This document shows positions 24,560-36,944 of a stretch of 64,000 nucleotides of DNA, piece after piece. Below the pieces are notes generated by a model, which saw nothing but the letters and a program-made list of their open reading frames with translations, was not told the origin of the DNA and made no database searches. A program made the position numbers and the translations under genes. Origin of the DNA: Cladocopium goreaui (Eukaryota > Sar > Dinophyceae > Suessiales > Symbiodiniaceae); contig CAMXCT020000388.1 in assembly GCA_947184155.2 (NCBI GenBank), positions 194,273 through 258,272 of the forward strand, read 5' to 3'. Within the stretch, counting starts at the first letter, position 1. Each line of letters starts with the position of its first letter.

Positions 24560-24690
24560 GCAAACCTTCATGCTATGCTATACTGGACGTCACTTGCACT
24601 TGCACACAGACTTCATGCTACCATATGCTACCCTTTACTGGACGTTCACTTGCACTTGCACACAAACTTCATGCTGCGCTATTATATAGA
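24560..24690. repeat. ~69-bp tandem duplication
   Basis: Two copies of TACTGGACGT.CACTTGCACT...AAACTTCATGCT, followed by a diverged third. Confidence 0.75.
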
Positions 24691-24941
24691 TGTTTTCTTG
24701 ATTTTGTTTGCGTTTGCAGTGTGTCACACACGCTACTTCACTTGCACTTACGTTGCCAATCATGTCAACTTGCTGTGTGTCACAGTGCCTGAGCTTGCAA
24801 TACGAGATCGATGTGGCTAGCGCGAGAAGGCAAAAGTCAAACCATAGATTAGTCTTCATGTATTCAGGTCCCTATAGTTGGAGTTGCAAGCGGCGCCCAA
24901 AATCTGAACCAAAGCGACCCATCGCCCTCCAGGCAACTGAC

Positions 24942-25022
24942 CTGAGACTCTCTGAGATGCCCTGGCAGCTTTGGCCGCAGTCTCAGCCACACCAGTCTCG
25001 TCATCCAAGAGCAGGGGCTCAC
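24942..25022 (-). CDS. Exon-like island, LLLDDETGVAETAAKAARAS
   Basis: Eighty-one nt with acceptor cttatag|GTG and donor GTCAGT. The frame is acidic then Ala-rich. No family recognised. Confidence 0.35.
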
Positions 25023-25264
25023 CTATAAGCGGCACGTTTGTATACTGTGAAAACCCTGCTGTTTGCCTGGTGGTTTGCCTGTGGCTTTCACAAAGTGATG
25101 CGTGTGTGGTGAATGTATGACAGAAATGATGTGTAAATTCGTAAATGCTCAGCAAAGGCAATAGAACAATAACAAGGAACCGACCCAAGAAACTCTTATC
25201 AAGATTCGTGTGGCCTTAGTTTAATAGTTTGGAAAAATTTGGAAACCCATTGGAGCCTATTTAC

Positions 25265-25450
25265 TTATCCTGTATCAGCAGCTTTGTCAAAAGGGAGCTG
25301 TCTAAGGATTGAGCATAGATTGAAGAGGCCCGCATCGAGCAATTTGTTCGTTGATGCCTTCCAGCGCTTGCTTCCGCGCTGATGCTGAGTCAAATGTTCA
25401 AATCCATCCGGTTTTCTATTAATGGAACTGGGCATGTATCTGATCAATGC
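25265..25450 (-). CDS. Exon-like island, FEHLTQHQRGSKRWKASTNK
   Basis: Sixty-two codons including TAA, or an exon ending at a GA donor just before it. Acceptor acaaccag|GCA. The frame continues LLDAGLFNLCSILRQLPFDK. No family recognised. Confidence 0.38.
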   Translation of the reverse strand, partial: ALIRYMPSSINRKPDGFEHLTQHQRGSKRWKASTNKLLDAGLFNLCSILRQLPFDKAADTG

Positions 25451-25951
25451 CTGGTTGTATGATAACAATGCAACGTACGATACGTACGTATAATTATAAA
25501 TATTGTATATATTATTATCATATCATCTGTGCAAAATATTGATGACGGTTAGCGAAGCACATCATTCAAATGAGCAAAGGCAAAGGCTTTAATCTGGTTG
25601 AATGACATTTATCTTTGTACCGAACTGTTACATCTGCCACCCAAATCATGGCATGACGGCTTTTGAGTTGGCCCCCCCACGATGCTCCACACCTCTCCGT
25701 GCGCTAAGTGTACCAAAAGTTTTGCCACCGTGAGCCGCAACTCGGATCCATAAAGGAGATTGAAACCGATGATTTTGACTGAACAAATTAGCATCGGCTG
25801 GGGTAAATACCACGACGTGTCAAAACACAATCATGAAAGGGGGGATGTGACCCTGGTCAGGCGAATCCAATGGTTGATAATGTTGATACCTGTGCGCAAA
25901 ACCAAATCAGTGAAACTAAGTTCCACGCGCGTGCATCTGGTGCAGAAGCGC

Positions 25952-26000
25952 CTTGGGTGAGGAAATCTGTGACGCCCTCCTCCAAGAACAATGTCCGCAC
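25952..26000 (-). CDS. Exon-like island, VRTLFLEEGVTDFLTQ
   Basis: Sixteen codons plus one base, acceptor AG|GTG, GC donor. The same frame is open much more widely (25890-26066), so the true exon may be longer. Confidence 0.3.
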
Positions 26001-26542
26001 CTGTCCAGCTTGAAATACATCACCACGTGACCCCGTACAGTCGATTTGGTTCATGACGGTTATGAACTGAACGTGATATTTTTACCTTTTAACCCATGGG
26101 TTTGGAACAATAGACAGCACATGGTTCATCTCTGCTGACCTCAAGGAGCTTCCCATGTGTTGCAAATTACGCTTTCATAGCCTAAGGCAACAAACGATGC
26201 CAACATTCAATGAGTTTAATATAGTTTTAATATGTCAAGTACTATCCTGCTCCGCAATCGAAGAAAAATCATGAAGGAAGGCTGCTTCAAGATGCCTCCT
26301 CAATTTCGCTAAGGCCCTCCAGCGCTGCCACAAGTGGCCTTGACAAGAAATTATTTCAGATTTTTGCAAAACTCTTGATGTGAGATGAGCAGGGCAAACA
26401 TAAACATTTTATTTTATTTGCATGGGTCTAAACGCATCCATTCTTTGAAGAAACCACAATAAACTGCGAAAATGATTGGTGCCTGCAAAAAATAACCTGA
26501 ATCATGGTCCTCCAAGATATTTTTATAAAAACACCCAAAAAC

Positions 26543-26602
26543 TCGTCCGCACAAGTGCTGAGATTGCAACTCTGCGTCTTCTCCCTTTGCAACGGTTAGT
26601 GC
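26543..26602 (-). CDS. Exon-like island, ALTVAKGEDAELQSQHLCGR
   Basis: Twenty codons, phase 0 at both ends, acceptor AG|GCA, donor GT. About 200 bp upstream on this strand (ATG at 26810) a frame starts MSATATLRGHACNG and could be a gene start. Confidence 0.28.
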
Positions 26603-26814
26603 CTCCAAAAATCAACTGCAAAAACAAACACCCTTGGTTTTCAATGGGGAAACTCAAGATGCACGAAAAAAACGGATGTTTCACGTGATGATAAACGGGT
26701 TGCTTTACAAAATCCTACCGGAAGCAACACCGGCACTTGTTCTTGCCCTAGCATTGATGCTTGAGCACACCGTTGCAAGCGTGGCCTCGCAGAGTTGCGG
26801 TAGCGGACATGTTT

Positions 26815-27760
26815 CCAAGAGTTTACTGGCGGCCTGGCACTAAACGATGCCCAATCAATCCCAGCCAAGTCAAAATCATTCAAACCAGGTTCAAAACAAA
26901 TTGCGCCTGAACCACCCGTGGTCCAGATATGAATTCCTTCGCCGCACTAACTGGTGTAGCCATCTTCTGGGTTTGCATTGATTCTGTTGGACTGAACGTG
27001 CCGGATTACCATTCGCAAAAAAACGCGGCAGCCGGGATCATACTAGACGCAATTTTATACAATAACATGTATTTTTCAACAATTTTGCTCCACAATCTGC
27101 GATAGTGCCAAGAAAAGTGAACATTGTGAAAGTGGATGAAAAGGAGATGTTGCAAGATTTGCAAATGGCTCGCAATCATAACATGCAGTACATTGTTTTG
27201 ATACCTTTTGACCGTATTTGAACAAAACATTGCGAACATGTTGTCTTGGCAAAACGGCCATTCCATACAGTCGTCTCATGCATCAAACTGGTCATCGCCC
27301 ACCCCTCCTAGGAATGATGTCCCAGAGCCATGTTCCAACTGAAGTATGCAACCGTGAGAGTGACAGGCGGCCGACGCAATTTTGCAAGGTCGCAGGGTTT
27401 CAAGATTCAGGGTTTCAAGGTTCCATGGTTCCAAGGTTCCAGGGCTGCATTCTTCCAGGCACCACACCCCGCCCAAATGATTGAAGCACAACAGGTTCGT
27501 TGTTGGGAGTTTCCCACGTCTACCTGGGGAACCGCATTTATATAAAATTTCCTAATGTGGAAACAGTTTGGACGATTAAAACACAATCTAACTGCAACAT
27601 TATTCGGGCATAGGCTTTAAATTTTGTGTCAGTATACGCTCGAAGCCTGTTACGTTCACATTAGACAGCGCATCCACGGGACGACCAAGGGATGACTTGC
27701 TCAATGCTGCGTTTGCATTCGGGTATGCACGCGGGGTGCACGGGGATGGCAATGTCTTGT
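26815..27760. other. No gene recognised
   Basis: Short frames only. 27395-27460 carries a GGTTTCAAGATTCAGGGTTT-type degenerate repeat of about 14 bp. Confidence 0.5.
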
Positions 27761-27761
27761 A

Positions 27762-28317
27762 TCATGGTGTGATTGGTTTGGAGGCACAAAAGAAAGCTAG
27801 CCAAACATCGTAGCCCTCCAACCGTTCTTGCGGAGGCTTCATCATGACTGGTTGGCCTTTGCTGTCTCCCTGGTTCTTTGCAATCAGGAATGCCAGGGAA
27901 AAATCCGCTTTCACCCTTGGCATGTCGTGCTGCAAACTGTATACCTCCACCATCAATTTCGATGCTTCGTGTGGACTAGGACAGAACTGGCTGGGTGTTC
28001 CCGAACTGTCTTTGTATGTCGTTGTCTTCTCACTTTGGTTTTTTGTTTTGAAATCCTGGCACGTCAAACGAGATTTTGCGATTCCTTCGGCGATTTTGTC
28101 GACCTACTTGTGCGAACTCTTTGCTCAATTCTCTCCTGGTTCTGGGCTTAAGAGTTCGATGGACTTCGTTCAACTTCCTCAATTCATCTTGTCCGGCTGC
28201 TCTGAGAACCCTTTCATCCTTGGTCACATTGTTGAGGTAATCCATGTTGTTGACCAAAGTGGAACTGCTAAAATAGTATCCCCCTTGATTGATGGGTAGG
28301 AACCCGTGCCCCACCAT
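27762..28317 (-). pseudogene. Unrecognised basic protein frame broken by a one-base shift
   Basis: Frame 1 (28317 down to 28030) encodes a Lys/Arg-rich segment (DELRKLNEVHRTLKPRTRRE). Coding-like sequence then continues in another frame (28067 down to 27762; KPPQERLEGYDVWLAFF). The switch falls at an A-rich run near 28046-28056, as expected for a lost or gained A. The first 50 nt overlap a possible terminal inverted repeat. An intron is an alternative to a frameshift. No family recognised. Confidence 0.4.
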
Positions 28318-29258
28318 TCCATAAAAACCTGGTTTATGTAATGGTTGGGTACAGGTATATTTGTATAGAATGGATCCTTTTTTGGGCTTGTATATTATGG
28401 AATACCACCATTGTACTACCTAGCAGGCCGGATATGCAAAGAAATGCTTCGCCAGTATGTTATGGAAATGGCAAAAAAATGAACTCTTGAAACCAAGAAA
28501 ATTTGACTTGTATATTATGGAATTGGTTGTTTTTTGAGGGGGTCATTTTAAGGTATCTTAAGATATTTTAAGATAAAATTATTGTTTATGTTCGGACACG
28601 TTAACATACCAGAACGATCCATTTTATAAACAACATAGGTGTTTGTGAAATTCCCCTTGTATGAAATGGAACGTCTTCCATATATGTTTACCCCACATTT
28701 CGGTGTATAAAATGGATATTCTTCTATTGTTTCTGTATTTCGTGTTTCAAATAGTAGACTTTTCATGATTATTCCATGTGGTTATATGGGTTATATGTTG
28801 TTTTATGGGTTATGTGGGTTATTTGTGGTTATTATCCACAATCTTATATACATATATATATATATGTTTTTTGTATGTTTTATCCACAATCACTTTTCAA
28901 ACATTCAGTGGTTCATTTTCAAGACATCGATCGCTGAAAGAAACTTCCATTTGATTAACAGATCTCCAAGTTTCCGTAAGTGTTCAAACTGGAACCTTCC
29001 AAAAAATAGCAAACAACATTTATATTATGGAAATGCCGATTTTGGGACTAATGATTCCAAAGAAAAATGCAGCTGTATGTAATGGAATTACCATCGTTTT
29101 GTGTGAAATGGAGGGGTGCAACATGGTACCAAAATTTAAGGTTTTTTTTGCCCCGTTTTCCAAGATGGGCCGTGTATGAAATGATGTTGGTTTTTCCATT
29201 TCATACGGGGCATGGGTTCTTCCATTCCATACAGGTACAGTCAAGGGGGATAAAATAG
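28277..29258. mobile_element. Possible non-autonomous TIR element, ~1 kb
   Basis: Left TATCCCCCTTGATTGATGGG and right CAGTCAAGGGGGATA ends are inverted relatives. Further matches inside are GGAACCCGTGCCCC and its inverse. The interior repeats the word TGTATnnAATGGAA about ten times in both orientations. Confidence 0.35.
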
Positions 29259-29591
29259 TTTCCATTCTTTTCCGGCCATCCTTTCTACTCATAGGTCCTA
29301 CGGTGGTGACCACCTGTTCGCCTTTTCACTGCAGCGTATCTCCGTTCGCCATTGTGAACAACTGCCGCCGGCTGTTAAATTTCGTGGGTCAGGGGGAGAA
29401 AGCTTTCAGAAAGGAAATAGAGGAAAAACAAGGGAAACAGACAAAAAACCAAACCTCAACCAGAGCAGGCATGTGACCATGGCAAAATCATGTGTTACTG
29501 GCCCAAACAATTTACACAGCAAAGGGAAAAACCATTGAAATAAAGCCAAAAGAGGTTGAACATATAAATATTTTGTGTGCCAAGATCCAAA

Positions 29592-30482
29592 TGTATTGCC
29601 GCAGATAATTCCAAAGAGTTTAGGGTTTAGGATTTCCAACTGCATTGCCGCAGATCAAACCTAAGAGTTTAGGGTTTAGGATTTCCAACTGCATTGCCGC
29701 AGATCAAACCTAAGAGTTTAGGGTTTAGGATTTCCAACTGCATTGCAGCAAACCTAAGAGTTTAGGGTTTAGGATTTCCAACTGCATTGCCGCAGATCAA
29801 ACCTAAGAGTTTAGGGTTTAGGATTTCCAATTGCATTGCCGCAGATCAAACCTAAGAGTTTAGGGTTTAAGATTTCCAACTGCATTCCCGCAGATCAAAC
29901 CTAAGAGTTTAGGGTTTAGGATTTCCAACTGCATTGCAGCAGATCAAACCTCACTAACAGTTTAGGGCCTAGGATTTCCAACTGCATTGCCGCAGATCAA
30001 ACCTAAGAGTTTAGGGTTTAGGATTTCCAACTGCATTGCCGCAGATCAAACCTAAGAGTTTAGGGTTTAGGATTTCCAACTGCATTGCAGCAGATCATTC
30101 CTAAGAGTTTAGGGTTTAGGATTTCCAACTGCATTGCCGCAGATCAAACCTAAGAGTTTAGGGTTTAGGATTTCCAAATGCATTGCTGCAAATCAAACCT
30201 AAGAGTTTATTTAGGGTTTAGGATTTCCAACTGCATTGCAGCAGATCTTTCCTAAGAGTTTAGGGTTTAGGATTTCCAACTGCATTTCCGCAGATCAAAC
30301 CTGAGAGTTTAGGGTTTAGGATTTCCAACTGCATTGCCGCAGATCAAACCTAAGAGTTTAGGGTTTAGGATTTCCAACTGCATTGCCGCAGATCAAACCT
30401 AAGAGCTTAGGGTTTAGGATTTCCAACTGCATCGCAGCAGATCAAACCTAAGAGTTTAGGGTTTAGGATTTCCAACTGCATT
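29592..30482 (+). repeat. 49-bp satellite with TTTAGGGTTTAGG, left arm (~18 units)
   Basis: Unit: GAGTTTAGGGTTTAGGATTT + CCAACTGCATTGCCGCAG + ATCAAACCTAA, period 49. Each unit holds one TTTAGGG and one degenerate copy of this plant/dinoflagellate-type telomere heptamer. Confidence 0.9.
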
Positions 30483-32450
30483 CTTTGAGTCTAAGTTCTA
30501 TTTTTTGGGAACTTAGACTCTAGATTTTTTTTGAGTCTAAGTCTAAGTTCTTTTTTTTTTGAACTTACACTCCAGATTTTTTTTGAGTCTAAGGTCTTTT
30601 TTTTTGGAACTTAGATTCCAGAATTTTGTTGAATCTAACTTAGACTCCAGATTTTTTTGAATCTAAGTTCTTTTTTTTTGGAACTTACACTCCATAATTT
30701 CTTTGAGTCTAAGTTCATTTTTTTGGAACTTAGACTCCGGATTTTTTTTGAGTCTAAGTTCTTTTTTTTGGAACTTAGACTCCAGATTTTTTTGAAACTA
30801 AGTTTTTTTTTGGAACTTACACTCCAGAATTTTTTTGAGTCTAAGTTCTTTTTTTTTGGAACTTAGACTCCAGATTTTTTTAAATCTAAGTTCTATTTTT
30901 TTGGAACTTAGACTCCAGATTTTTTTTGAGTCTAAGTCTAAGTTCTTTTTTTTGGAACTTACACTCCAGATTTTTTTTGAGTCTAAGGTCTTTTTTTTTG
31001 GAACTTAGATTCCAGAATTTTGTTGAATCTAACTTAGACTCCAGATTTTTTTGAATCTAAGTTCTTTTTTTTTGGAACTTACACTCCATAATTTCTTTGA
31101 GTCTAAGTTCATTTTTTTGGAACTTAGACTCCGGATTTTTTTTGAGTCTAAGTTCTTTTTTTTTGGAACTTAGACTCCAGATTTTTTTGAATCTAAGTTT
31201 TTTTTTTTGGAACTTACACTCCAGAATTTTTTTGAGTCTAAGTTCTTTTTTTTTGGAACTTAGACTCCAGATTTTTTTAAATCTAAGTTTTTTTTTTTTT
31301 GAACTTAGACTCCAGAATTTTTTGTTTTTTTTTTGAACTTAGACTCCGGATTTTTTTTCGGGGTCTAAGTTCTAACTTTTTTGGAATTTAGACTCAGGAT
31401 TTTTTTGGGATCTATTTTTGTGGAACTTAGACCTCATATTTTTTTGAGTCTAAGTTCTTTTTTTTTGAACTTAGACTCCAGATTTTTTTTTAGTCTAAGT
31501 TTTTTTTGGAACTTAGACTCCAAAAATCTGGAGTCTAAGTTCCAAAAAAAAAACTTAGACTGAGACTCGAAAAAAATCTGGGGTCTAAGTTCCAAAAAAA
31601 TGAACTTAGACTCAAAGAAATTATGAAGTCTAAGTTCCAAAAAAAACTTAGACCCCAAAAAAAATCTGGAGTCTAAGTTCCAAAAAAAAAACTTAGACCC
31701 CAAAAAAAATCTGGAGTCTAAGTTCCAAAAAAAAACTTGGACTAAAAAAAAATCTGGAGTCTAAGTTCCAAAAAAAAGAACTTAGACTCAAAAAAATATG
31801 GGGTCTAAGTTCCAAAAAAAAACTTAGACCCAAAAAAAAATCTGGAGTCTAAGTTCCAAAAAAAAAACTTAGACTAAAAAAAAATCTGGAGTCTAAGTTC
31901 AAAAAAAAGAACTTAGACTCAAAAAAATATGGGGTCTAAGTTCCAAAAAAAAAGAACTTAGATTTAAAAAAATCTGGAGTCTAAGTTCCAAAAAAAAGAA
32001 CTTAGACTCAAAAAAATTCTGGAGTGTAAGTTCCAAAAAAAAGAACTTAGATTCAAAAAAATCTGGAGTCTAAGTTCCAAAAAAAAAGAACTTAGACTCA
32101 AAAAAAATCTGGAGTCTAAGTTCGAAAAAAATGAACTTAGACTCAAAGAAATTATGAAGTCTAAGTTCCAAAAAAAAACTTAGACCCAAAAAAAAATCTG
32201 GAGTCTAAGTTCCAAAAAAAAAACTTAGACTAAAAAAAAATCTGGAGTCTAAGTTCAAAAAAAAAGAACTTAGACTCAAAAAAATATGGGGTCTAAGTTC
32301 CACAAAAAAAATAGATCCCAAAAAAATCCTGAGTCTAAATTCCAAAAAAATTAGAACTTAGACCCCGAAAAAAAATCCGGAGTCTAAGTTCCAAAAAAAA
32401 AACCAAAAAATTCTGGAGTCTAAGTTCCAAAAAAAAAGAATTTAGACTCT

Positions 32451-35270
32451 GGAACAGGTTTCCTCATATAGATTTTATTGCATTTTTTTGTTGAAATGCT
32501 GCCTTTTTGACACAAAAATCTATATATATGACCTTGAAAACAGCCTTCAGACATATAGATTTTTGCACAAAAAAACTGCATATCCTCAGAAAATGATTGA
32601 AAAATATATATGCATGAAAGTGGTTCAGGGTCTAAGTTCTTTTTTTTTGGAACTTAGACTTTTTTTTTGGGAATTAGACTTTTTTTTTCATTTTTCATTT
32701 TTCTAATAATTTTTTTTAATTTTTTTAATTTTTATTTTTTTATTTTCAATTTCTTCTTTTTAGATTTTATTATTTTTGTCTCATGTCTATTGAAAAGTTT
32801 TTTCCCAGAACAAAACTTAGACTTAAAAAAAATCTGAAGTCTAAGTCTAAGTTCCAAAAAAAAGAACTTAGACCCAAAACAAATTCCAGAGCCTAAGTAC
32901 AAAAAAAAGGAACTTAGACTTAGACTCAAAAAAATCTGGAGTCTAAGTTCCAAAAAAAAAACTTAGACTGAGACTCGAAAAAAATCTGGGGTCTAAGTTC
33001 CAAAAAAAAAGAACTTAGACTCAAAAAAAATCTGGAGTCTAAGTTCCAAAAAAATGAACTTAGACTCAAAGAAATTATGAAGTCTAAGTTCCAAAAAAAA
33101 ACTTAGACCCAAAAAAAATCAGGAGTCTAAGTTCCAAAAAAAAACTTAGACTAAAAAAAATCTGGAGTCTAAGTTCAAAAAAAAGAACTTAGACTCAAAA
33201 AAATATGGGGTCTAAGTTCCACAAAAAAAATAGATCCCAAAAAAATCCTGAGTCTAAATTCCAAAAAAAATTAGAACTTAGACCCCGAAAAAAAATCCGG
33301 AGTCTAAGTTCCAAAAAAAAAACCCAAAAAATTCTGGAGTCTAAGTTCCAAAAAAAAAGAACTTAGATTTAAAAAAATCTGGAGTCTAAGTTAGACTCAA
33401 CAAAATTCTGGAATCTAAGTTCCAAAAAAAAAGGCCTTAGACTCAAAAAAATTCTGGAGTGTAAGTTCCCAAAAAAAAACTTAGATTCAAAAAAATCTGG
33501 AGTCTAAATTCCAAAAAAAAAGAACTTAGACTCAAAAAAAATCTGGAGTCTAAGTTCGAAAAAAATGAACTTAGACTCAAAGAAATTATGAAGTCTAAGT
33601 TCCAAAAAAAAAACTTAGACCCAAAAAAAATCCGAAGTCTAAGTTCGAAAAAAATGAACTTAGACTCAAAGAAATTATGGAGTCTAAGTTCCAAAAAAAA
33701 ACTTAGACCCAAAAAAAATCTGGAGTCTAAGTTCCAAAAAAAAACTTAGACTAAAAAAAATCTGGAGTCTAANNNNNNNNNNNNNNNNNNNNNNNNNNNN
33801 NNNNNNNNNNNNNNNNNNNNNNNNNNNNNNNNNNNNNNNNNNNNNNNNNNNNNNNNNNNNNNNNNNNNNNNNGAGTCTAAGTTCCAAAAAAAAAATAACT
33901 TAGACTCAAAAAAATTCTGGAGTGTAAGTTCCAAAAAAAAAGAACTTAGATTCAAAAAAATCTGGAGTCTAAGTTCCAAAAAAAAAGAACTTAGACTCAA
34001 AAAAAATCTGGAGTCTAAGTTCCAAAAAAATGAACTTAGACTCAAAGAAATTATGAAGTCTAAGTTCCAAAAAAAAAACTTAGACCCAAAAAAAATCTGG
34101 AGTCTAAGTTCCAAAAAAAACTTAGACTAAAAAAAAATCTGGAGTCTAAGTTCAAAAAAAAAGAACTTAGACTCAAAAAAATATGGGGTCTAAGTTCCAC
34201 AAAAAAAATAGATCCCAAAAAAATCCTGAGTCTAAATTCCAAAAAAAATTAGAACTTAGACCCCGAAAAAAAATCCGGAGTCTAAGTTCCAAAAAAAAAA
34301 CCAAAAAATTCTGGAGTCTAAGTTCCAAAAAAAAAGAACTTAGATTTAAAAAAATCTGGAGTCTAAGTTCCAAAAGAAAAGAACTTAGACTCAAAAAAAT
34401 TCTGGAGTGTAAGTTCCCAAAAAAAAACTTAGATTCAAAAAAATCTGGAGTCTAAATTCCAAAAAAAAAGAACTTAGACTCAAAAAAAATCTGGAGTCTA
34501 AGTTCCAAAAAAATGAACTTAGACTCAAAGAAATTATGAAGTCTAAGTTCCAAAAAAAAACTTAGACCCAAAAAAAAATCTGGAGTCTAAGTTCCAAAAA
34601 AAAAACTTAGACAAAAAAAAATCTGGGGTCTAAGTTCCACAAAAAAAATAGATCCCAAAAAAATCCTGAGTCTAAATTCCAAAAAAATTAGAACTTAGAC
34701 CCCGAAAAAAAATCCGGAGTCTACGTTCCAAAAAAAACACAAAAAATTCTGGAGTCTAAGTTCCAAAAAAAAAGAACTTAGACTCTGGAACAGGTTTCCT
34801 CATATAGATTTTATTGCATTTTTTTGTTGAAATGCTGCCTTTTTGACACAAAAATCCATATATATGACCTTGAAAACAGCCTTCAGACATATAGATTTTT
34901 GCACCAAAAAACTGCATATCCTCAGAAAATGATTGAAAAATATATATGCATGAAAGTGGTTCAGGGTCTAAGTTTTTTTTTAGGGTCTAAGTTTTTTTTT
35001 TGGAACTTAGACTTTTTTTTGGGGAATTAGATTTTTTTTTTCATTTTTCATTTTTCTAATGTTTTATTTTTTATTTTTTTAATTTTTAATTTTCAATTTC
35101 TTCTTTTTAGACTTTCTTATTTTTGTCTCATGTCTATTGAAAAGTTTTTTCCCAGAACAAAACTTAGACTTAAAAAAAATCTGAAGCCTAAGTCTAAGTT
35201 CCAAAAAAAAGAACTTAGACCCAAAACAAATTCCAGAGCCTAAGTTCAAAAAAAAAAAACTTAGACTTAG
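32451..35270. repeat. Higher-order repeat, ~2.34-kb period
   Basis: A unique ~500-bp block beginning GGAACAGGTTTCCTCATATA occurs at 32451 and again at 34787 with few changes. It spaces the 45-bp units at 2,336 bp. Confidence 0.8.
33773..33872. other. Assembly gap (100 Ns)
   Basis: Exactly 100 N within the 45-bp satellite, the usual placeholder for a gap of unknown size. Confidence 0.98.
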
Positions 35271-36267
35271 ACTCAAAAAAATCCTGAGTCTAAATTCCAA
35301 AAAAAATTAGAACTTAGACCCCGAAAAAAAATCCGGAGTCTAAGTTCAAAAAAAAAACAAAAAATTCTGGAGTCAAAGTTCCAAAAAAAAAGAACTTAGA
35401 TTTAAAAAAATCTGGAGTCTAAGTTCCAAAAAAAAAGAACTTAGACTCAAAAAAATCTGGAGTCTAAATTCCAAAAAAAAACCTTAGACTGAGACTCGAA
35501 AAAAATCTGGGGTCTAAGTTTTAAAAAAAAGAACTTAGACTCAAAAAAAATCTGGAGTCTAAGTTCCAAAAAAATGAACTTAGACTCAAAGAAATTATGA
35601 AGTCTAAGTTCCAAAAAAAAAAATTAGACCCAAAAAAAAATCTGGAGTCTAAGTTCCAGAAAAAAAACTTAGACAAAAAAAAAATCTGGAGTCTAAGTTC
35701 AAAAAAAAAGAACTTAGACTCAAAAAAATATGGGGTCTAAGTTCCACAAAAAAAATAGATCCCAAAAAAATCCTGAGTCTAAATTCCAAAAAAATTAGAC
35801 CTTAGACCCCGAAAAAAAAAAACAAAAAATTCTGGAGTCTAAGTTCCAAAAAAAAAAAACTTAGATTTAAAAAAATCTGGAGTCTAAGTTCCAAAAAAAA
35901 AGAACTTAGACTCAAAAAAATTCTGGAGTGTAAGTTCCAAAAAAAAAAGAACTTAGACTCAAAAAAAATCTGGAGTCTAAGTTCCAAAAAAATGAACTTA
36001 GACTCAAAGAAATTATGAAGTCTAAATTCCAAAAAAAAAATTAGACCCCAAAAAAAATCTGGAGTCCAAGTTCCAAAAAAAAAACTTAGACTAAAAAAAA
36101 ATCTGGAGTCTAAGTTAGATTCAACAAAATTCTGGAATCTAAGTTCCAAAAAAAAGACCTTAGACTCAAAAAAAATCTGGGGTGTAAGTTCCAAAAAAAA
36201 AGAACTTAGACTTAGACTCAAAAAAAAATCTGGGGTCTAAGTTCCCAAAAAATAGAACTTAGACTCA

Positions 36268-36918
36268 GAGAATGCAGTTGGAAATCCTAAACCCTAAACT
36301 CTTAGGTTTGATCTGCTGCGATGCAGTTGGAAATCCTAAACCCTAAGCTCTTAGGTTTGATCTGCGGCAATGCAGTTGGAAATCCTAAACCCTGAACTCT
36401 TAGGTTTGATCTGCGGCAATGCAGTTGGAAATCCTAAACCCTAAACTCTCAGGTTTGATCTGCGGAAATGCAGTTGGAAATCCTAAACCCTAAACTCTTA
36501 GGTTTGATTTGCAGCAATGCATTTGGAAATCCTAAACCCTAAACTCTTAGGTTTGATCTGCGGCAATGCAGTTGGAAATCCTAAACCCTAAACTCTTAGG
36601 AATGATCTGCTGCAATGCAGTTGGAAATCCTAAACCCTAAACTCTTAGGTTTGATCTGCGGCAATGCAGTTGGAAATCCTAAACCCTAAACTCTTAGGTT
36701 TGATCTGCGGCAATGCAGTTGGAAATCCTAGGCCCTAAACTGTTAGTGAGGTTTGATCTGCTGCAATGCAGTTGGAAATCCTAAACCCTAAACTCTTAGG
36801 TTTGATCTGCGGGAATGCAGTTGGAAATCTTAAACCCTAAACTCTTAGGTTTGATCTGCGGCAATGCAATTGGAAATCCTAAACCCTAAACTCTTTGGAA
36901 TTATCTGCGGCAATGCAT
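36268..36918 (-). repeat. 49-bp satellite, right arm (~13 units, inverted)
   Basis: Reverse complement of the left-arm unit (AAATCCTAAACCCTAAACTC). Unit variants appear in mirrored order, including CCTAGGCCCTAAACTGTTAG near 36730, which mirrors 29950-29970. Confidence 0.9.
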
Positions 36919-36944
36919 ATTTATATGCGACATATATTTACACT

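Larger units (their letters stand above)
30485..36262. repeat. ~45-bp palindromic T/A-rich satellite
   Basis: Unit: GAGTCTAAGTTC, T-run, GGAACTTAGACTC, then CAGATTTTTTT; almost its own reverse complement. Orientation by the CAGATTT linker switches near 31515. The Phe/Leu frames over it are artefacts. Confidence 0.9.
29592..36918. repeat. 7.3-kb inverted repeat built of nested tandem arrays
   Basis: The left arm starts with 49-bp units and the right arm ends with their reverse complement. The outermost units match exactly (CCGCAGATAATTCCAAAGAG and its inverse). The middle is T- or A-rich palindromic units and an assembly gap, so true length is unknown. Confidence 0.85.

Noticed and set aside
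30657..36221. Many Phe/Leu/Ser frames and a CRISPR-like look of spaced repeats
   Set aside because: Units are contiguous satellite copies without unique spacers, and the frames follow the 45-bp unit.
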